The notes beneath the pieces are model-generated. The model did not search any database. It had not been told where the DNA came from and saw only the letters and a program-made list of their open reading frames with translations. The translations under genes were made by a program, and so were the position numbers. Positions 60,890 through 64,000 of a stretch of DNA of 64,000 nucleotides are shown here, piece after piece. Positions within the stretch are counted from its first letter, which is position 1; each line of letters begins with the position of its first letter. The stretch spans positions 1 to 64,000 of the forward strand of contig NZ_JAELXW010000020.1 in the NCBI RefSeq assembly GCF_016428645.1, given 5' to 3'. The DNA comes from Glycomyces salinus. Its GTDB lineage: Bacteria; Actinomycetota; Actinomycetes; Mycobacteriales; Micromonosporaceae.

Positions 60890-61876
60890 CTACGACGGTG
60901 TGGTTACCCGGTTCTGTCGGAATGTCTTGCGGTACACCGATGGGGAGACGCCCAGGGTCGCCCTCAGGTGCTGGCGCAGGGAGACGGCGGTGCCGAAGCC
61001 GGTCTTCCCGGCGATCTGGTCGACCGAGAGGTCGCTGGATTCCAGCAGCCGTTTGGCGTGCTCCACTCGCTGCTGCGCCAGCCAGCGCGCCGGGCTCATT
61101 CCCGTCTCCTCGCGGAACCTCCTCGTGAAGGTCCTCCTGCTCATTCTCGCGCGGCGGGACAGCTCGTCGATCGACAGCGGACGGTCCAAGTGCTCCAGTG
61201 CCCAGGCTCTGGCTTCGGCGGTCCCGGCCCGGTCGTCCCCGGGGACCGGCCGGTCGATGAACTGGGCCTGGCCGCCCTCCCGCCACGGCGGCAGCACGCA
61301 TCGGCGCGCGGCCGCGTTGGCGACCTCGCTCCCCCAGTCGAGCCGCACCATGTGCAGGCACAGATCCACCGCCGCGCCGGCTCCGGCCGAGGTCAGGATC
61401 CTGCCCTCGTCGACGAACAGCACGTCCGGATCGACCTTCAAATCCGGGAAGCGCCGTTGGAGCTCGTCGGTCATCACCCAGTGGGTCGTCGCCGTCTGTC
61501 CCTCCAGCAGGCCGAGTTCGGCCAGCAGGAACGCCGCGGTGCAGAACGACACGATCCGCGTCCGCTCGCCGATCCGCGCGAAGGCATCGCGCAGGCCCTC
61601 GGGAGCCCGCGGGACCTCGCACCCCGAGCCGGGCCGCTCGGTGGTCGGCACGATCACGGTGTCGACCTCTTCGAGCAGTTCAGGACCGTGGTCGACCTGG
61701 ATCGAGAAGCCGCTCGCCGACCGGACCGGGCCGCCGTCGAGCGAGCACACCCGGACCTCGTAGCGCGGGGTCGAATCGTCACGGCCCGCCGCGGCGAAGA
61801 CCCGGTGCGGGACGCCGAGTTCGAACGCGATGACGTCTTCCAGAGCCAGAACAGCGATCTTGCGGGATAGCGTCAT
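60890..61876 (-). CDS. GlxA-type AraC-family regulator (328 aa)
   Basis: A DJ-1/PfpI-like domain fused to an AraC helix-turn-helix. The N-terminal part has KIAVLALEDVIAFELGVP and VSFCTAAFLLAELGLLEG. The C-terminal two helix-turn-helix motifs are LSIDELSRRARMSRRTFTRRFREETG and SVDQIAGKTGFGTAVSLRQHL, typical of GlxA regulators. It is divergent from an oxidoreductase gene at 61980, 103 bases away, and probably controls it. Confidence 0.93.
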   Translation of the reverse strand: MTLSRKIAVLALEDVIAFELGVPHRVFAAAGRDDSTPRYEVRVCSLDGGPVRSASGFSIQVDHGPELLEEVDTVIVPTTERPGSGCEVPRAPEGLRDAFARIGERTRIVSFCTAAFLLAELGLLEGQTATTHWVMTDELQRRFPDLKVDPDVLFVDEGRILTSAGAGAAVDLCLHMVRLDWGSEVANAAARRCVLPPWREGGQAQFIDRPVPGDDRAGTAEARAWALEHLDRPLSIDELSRRARMSRRTFTRRFREETGMSPARWLAQQRVEHAKRLLESSDLSVDQIAGKTGFGTAVSLRQHLRATLGVSPSVYRKTFRQNRVTTPS

Positions 61877-61979
61877 GGCCCGATTCTTTCACATCATGAC
61901 CTTCAGGCCACTGGGCGGGACCGGCGGAACCCCGAAGACTGGAAGCCGTTCACCCGCAGACCGCAGAAAGGGAGACCCG

Positions 61980-62915
61980 ATGGCAGCTACGATGCGCGCC
62001 GTGATCCAGCACAGGCTCGGAGGCCCGGAGGTCCTCGAGCTCGCCGAGGTACCGCGCCCCGAGCCCGGCCCCACCGAGGTCATGGTCCGGGTCCGCGCCG
62101 CGGGCACCAACCCCGTCGACTTCAAGACCCGCGAGTCCGGCGGCCTGCGCGGCAGCGAGCCGCCGTTCACCGTCGGCTGGGACGTCTCGGGGACGGTCGA
62201 GGCGGTCGGTCCCGGCGTCCGGATCCTCGAACCGGGCGACGAGGTCTACGGCATGCCCCGGTTCCCGCACCTCGCGGGCGGCTACGCCGAGTTCGTGACC
62301 GCACCGGCCCGGCACTTCCACCGCAAGCCCGCCGGACTCGGCCACGTCGAGGCCGCGGCGCTGCCGCTGGCCGGGCTGACCGCGCACCAGGCGCTGGTCG
62401 ACATCGCGCGGGTCCGCGGCGGACAGCGGGTCCTGGTCCACGCGGCCGCGGGCGGTGTCGGGCATCTAGCGGTCCAGATCGCGAAGGCCAAAGGCGCGTT
62501 CGTCATCGGCACCGCCAGTGCCGCCAAGCACGACTACTTGGACTCGATCGGCGTCGACCGGGCCGTCGACTACCGGACCGAGGACTTCACCGAGTCGCTG
62601 AGCGACCTCGACATCGTGGTCGACCCGATCGGCGGGGAGTACGCCGCCCGCTCGGCCTCGGTCCTCAAGGACGGCGGCTTCCTGATGTCGGTCATTCCCG
62701 GCGAGCTCCCCGAGGCCGAGGAGCGGCGGCTCTCGGCCGGATTCATGCTCGTCGAGCCCGACCTGGCCGGACTGGCGGCCCTGAGCGCCATGGTCGAGGC
62801 CGGGCAGATCGCGCCCACGGTGTCGCAGACCTTCCCCCTCGCCGAGGCGGGGAAGGCCCACGAGGCGCTGGCGTCGGGGCGGACGACGGGCAAGATCGTC
62901 CTGACCGTCGACTGA
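61980..62915 (+). CDS. NADPH:quinone-type oxidoreductase (311 aa)
   Basis: A zinc-free MDR-superfamily reductase. RAAGTNPVDFKTRE, TVGWDVSGTVEAVGPGVR, the VHAAAGGVGHLAVQIAKAKG loop that binds NADPH, and the ending ASGRTTGKIVLTV are standard. The start is the ATG at 61980 with AAAGGGAG upstream. The adjacent divergent AraC gene suggests coordinated control, with aldehyde or quinone stress as a guess. Confidence 0.92.
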   Translation: MAATMRAVIQHRLGGPEVLELAEVPRPEPGPTEVMVRVRAAGTNPVDFKTRESGGLRGSEPPFTVGWDVSGTVEAVGPGVRILEPGDEVYGMPRFPHLAGGYAEFVTAPARHFHRKPAGLGHVEAAALPLAGLTAHQALVDIARVRGGQRVLVHAAAGGVGHLAVQIAKAKGAFVIGTASAAKHDYLDSIGVDRAVDYRTEDFTESLSDLDIVVDPIGGEYAARSASVLKDGGFLMSVIPGELPEAEERRLSAGFMLVEPDLAGLAALSAMVEAGQIAPTVSQTFPLAEAGKAHEALASGRTTGKIVLTVD

Positions 62916-63032
62916 CTCGAGCGGGCCCGCTCGGGCCACGAGCCATGGAGGTCGGGCTGTGGTGCTCCGCGCATACAATGTCCACCGGCATCGGCATCAC
63001 CACAGCGACAATGAGCGAGGAGGGCCGTGGAC

Positions 63033-63695
63033 ATGGACAAGACCGCGGGACCGCGTCCGACACCGCCCTCGACCCGGCGCGGACTCCTCATCGGTGTCGT
63101 GATCGGCCTCTGCGGCACGCTCGTCCTGGTGCTCGCGGCGGCGTGGATGCTCGGGTGGCTCGACGAGGATTCCTCCTCCATCGCCGATTCCTCGTCCGAC
63201 TCCTCCGAACACACCGTGTCCATCGACACCGAGCATCTGGCGGTGGAACTGACCGTCCCGGGCGACGTCGCCATCAACCACGTGGACGTGGGCCCCATTC
63301 AGCACCCCGAGCTCGACTGCCGCACCGTCCGGTACGAATTCGGCGGCGGCCTGACCGTCGAGGCGTTCGCGGCCGACTGCGAGGTCGACGCCTCGCAGCA
63401 GATCCAAAACGGCTGGCACGGCGCCTACCGGACGCTGGAGGACGTGCCGGACCCGGTCGACGTGACCGACATGGCGACCGGGGCCGGTCCCGCCGAGATC
63501 TTCGTCCAGGAATACGCCGAGTACACCAACTCCAGCAACTTCTGGGACGAACCGGTCGCGATCGTGCTGCTCACCGAGCCGGTCGACGCCGACTTCCCGA
63601 CCTTGGTGCTGCGCAGCGATAAAGGGGAGCTCTCACGGGAGGAGCTCACCGATATCGTCTTCTCGCTCAGCACGATCGAGAACTACTCCGACTGA
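63033..63695 (+). CDS. single-pass membrane protein, extracellular domain unknown (220 aa)
   Basis: One membrane helix near residues 19-41 (LLIGVVIGLCGTLVLVLAAAW) precedes a Ser/Asp-rich stretch (DEDSSSIADSSSDSSE) and a 160-residue soluble domain. That domain has two Cys and an LTVPGDVAINHVDVG start. No family recognised. I start at the ATG at 63033, where GAGGAGG has proper spacing; a GTG two codons earlier is too close to it. It precedes an IS5-like end. Confidence 0.65.
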   Translation: MDKTAGPRPTPPSTRRGLLIGVVIGLCGTLVLVLAAAWMLGWLDEDSSSIADSSSDSSEHTVSIDTEHLAVELTVPGDVAINHVDVGPIQHPELDCRTVRYEFGGGLTVEAFAADCEVDASQQIQNGWHGAYRTLEDVPDPVDVTDMATGAGPAEIFVQEYAEYTNSSNFWDEPVAIVLLTEPVDADFPTLVLRSDKGELSREELTDIVFSLSTIENYSD

Positions 63696-63768
63696 CACGG
63701 CGGCGCTCGGCGCGTCAAACCCTGATCAACGGGGTCGCCTCGTTGGCCGGGCGTGTTTCGAAGTCCGG

Positions 63769-63793
63769 GCACGCCCACGTAGGTAGTCCCTGG
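63769..63793. mobile_element. isolated IS5-like end
   Basis: GCACGCCCACGTAGGTAGTCC and three more bases match 51374-51398 at 22 of 25 positions. No transposase surrounds it. It is the right-hand copy of an end that also lies on the left of the lanthipeptide block, about 12.4 kb away. Confidence 0.6.
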
Positions 63794-63837
63794 GGACCCC
63801 TTGGCTCAAGGATGCCACTGGGGTCCGACAGGGAGTC

Positions 63838-64000
63838 TCAGCCGATCGGTTCGGCCTCCTTTCGGGCGCTCTCGTCCTCCTCGTCCACATCGCGGTCGTG
63901 AGCTGGTTCGGTGGGCCGCGCGGGCTCCGTCGCCACCGCGATCGCCGCGCCGATCCACACGACCTCGATGAGCGTCCGGATCCACAGCGGCTCGGGCGAG
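63838..64000 (-). CDS. partial gene running off the window (C-terminal 53 aa)
   Basis: Only the C-terminus is in the window: PEPLWIRTLIEVVWIGAAIAV suggests a last membrane helix, then an acidic tail DRDVDEEDESARKEAEPIG. The stop is at 63838. It is probably a membrane protein of unknown type. Confidence 0.5.
   Translation of the reverse strand, partial: SPEPLWIRTLIEVVWIGAAIAVATEPARPTEPAHDRDVDEEDESARKEAEPIG

Noticed and set aside
59559-61763. Very long plus-strand frame over the SARP and AraC genes
   Set aside because: Both minus-strand genes have intact domains; the plus-strand frame is a shadow.

Overview
The window comes from a high-GC Gram-positive actinomycete. The signs are uniformly GC-rich codon third positions, a homodimeric-type aceE, a PucR-type FasR next to fabD-fabH-acpP-fabF, the actinobacterial families DUF3052, DUF3040, DUF4191 and DUF397/DUF5753, a SARP regulator and an ECF41-type sigma factor. 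The gene mix would suit a Glycomyces- or Stackebrandtia-like genome, but the family is a guess.

Layout. 0-9 kb is accessory and surface metabolism: two membrane-anchored alpha/beta hydrolases, a TetR repressor with a visible operator, a DUF4232-like lipoprotein, a DoxX/ECF41 sigma pair with matching divergent promoters, a secreted pectate lyase with a LacI-type operator, AhpE and DUF3052. 9-19 kb is core metabolism: aceE, a membrane-fused ferredoxin reductase, thioredoxin and the fasR-fabD-fabH-acpP-fabF fatty-acid block. 19-29 kb holds a DUF418 membrane protein, an unusual single-chain PepSY/DyP-peroxidase fusion, purC beside an asparagine-synthase remnant, lipA, DUF4191, DUF3040, dinB and a phosphodiesterase. 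29.7-36.8 kb holds a NarL-type two-component pair, a methyltransferase, a WecG-type glycosyltransferase coupled to a GDP-mannose-epimerase-like gene, an ATPase fragment and a flavin monooxygenase. 36.9-43.8 kb is a hisI-(membrane protein)-trpC-trpB-trpA-lgt operon on the minus strand, without trpE, followed by RibD-C, quinone oxidoreductase and Smr genes on the plus strand.

43.8-51.9 kb is an island bounded and interrupted by transposase debris (two IS701-like, one IS5-like). It carries a small secreted protein with an ABC exporter-like operon and a stand-alone LuxR HTH protein. It also has a DUF4143 ATPase preceded by a 22-bp repeat array, and a DUF5753/DUF397 pair.

52.2-60.6 kb is the most interesting region: a class II lanthipeptide cluster with three different precursors sharing a mersacidin/lichenicidin-type leader, one LanM, a short adaptor-like membrane protein, a LanT with a C39 peptidase domain, a small polytopic membrane protein (possible immunity) and a divergent SARP regulator. 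The first two precursor genes are each preceded by the same layout: two TGC-type heptamers at 11-bp pitch, then six bases, then GARGAT. This suggests direct SARP control of both. My working model is that SARP switches on lanA1 and the lanA2-lanA3-lanM operon, LanM modifies all three peptides, and LanT cuts the leaders and exports them. An IS5-type end recurs on both sides of this block (51.37 and 63.77 kb). After the cluster come a GlxA/AraC regulator, an NADPH:quinone-type oxidoreductase, a single-pass membrane protein and a truncated gene at the window edge. I saw no rRNA, tRNA or CRISPR array.
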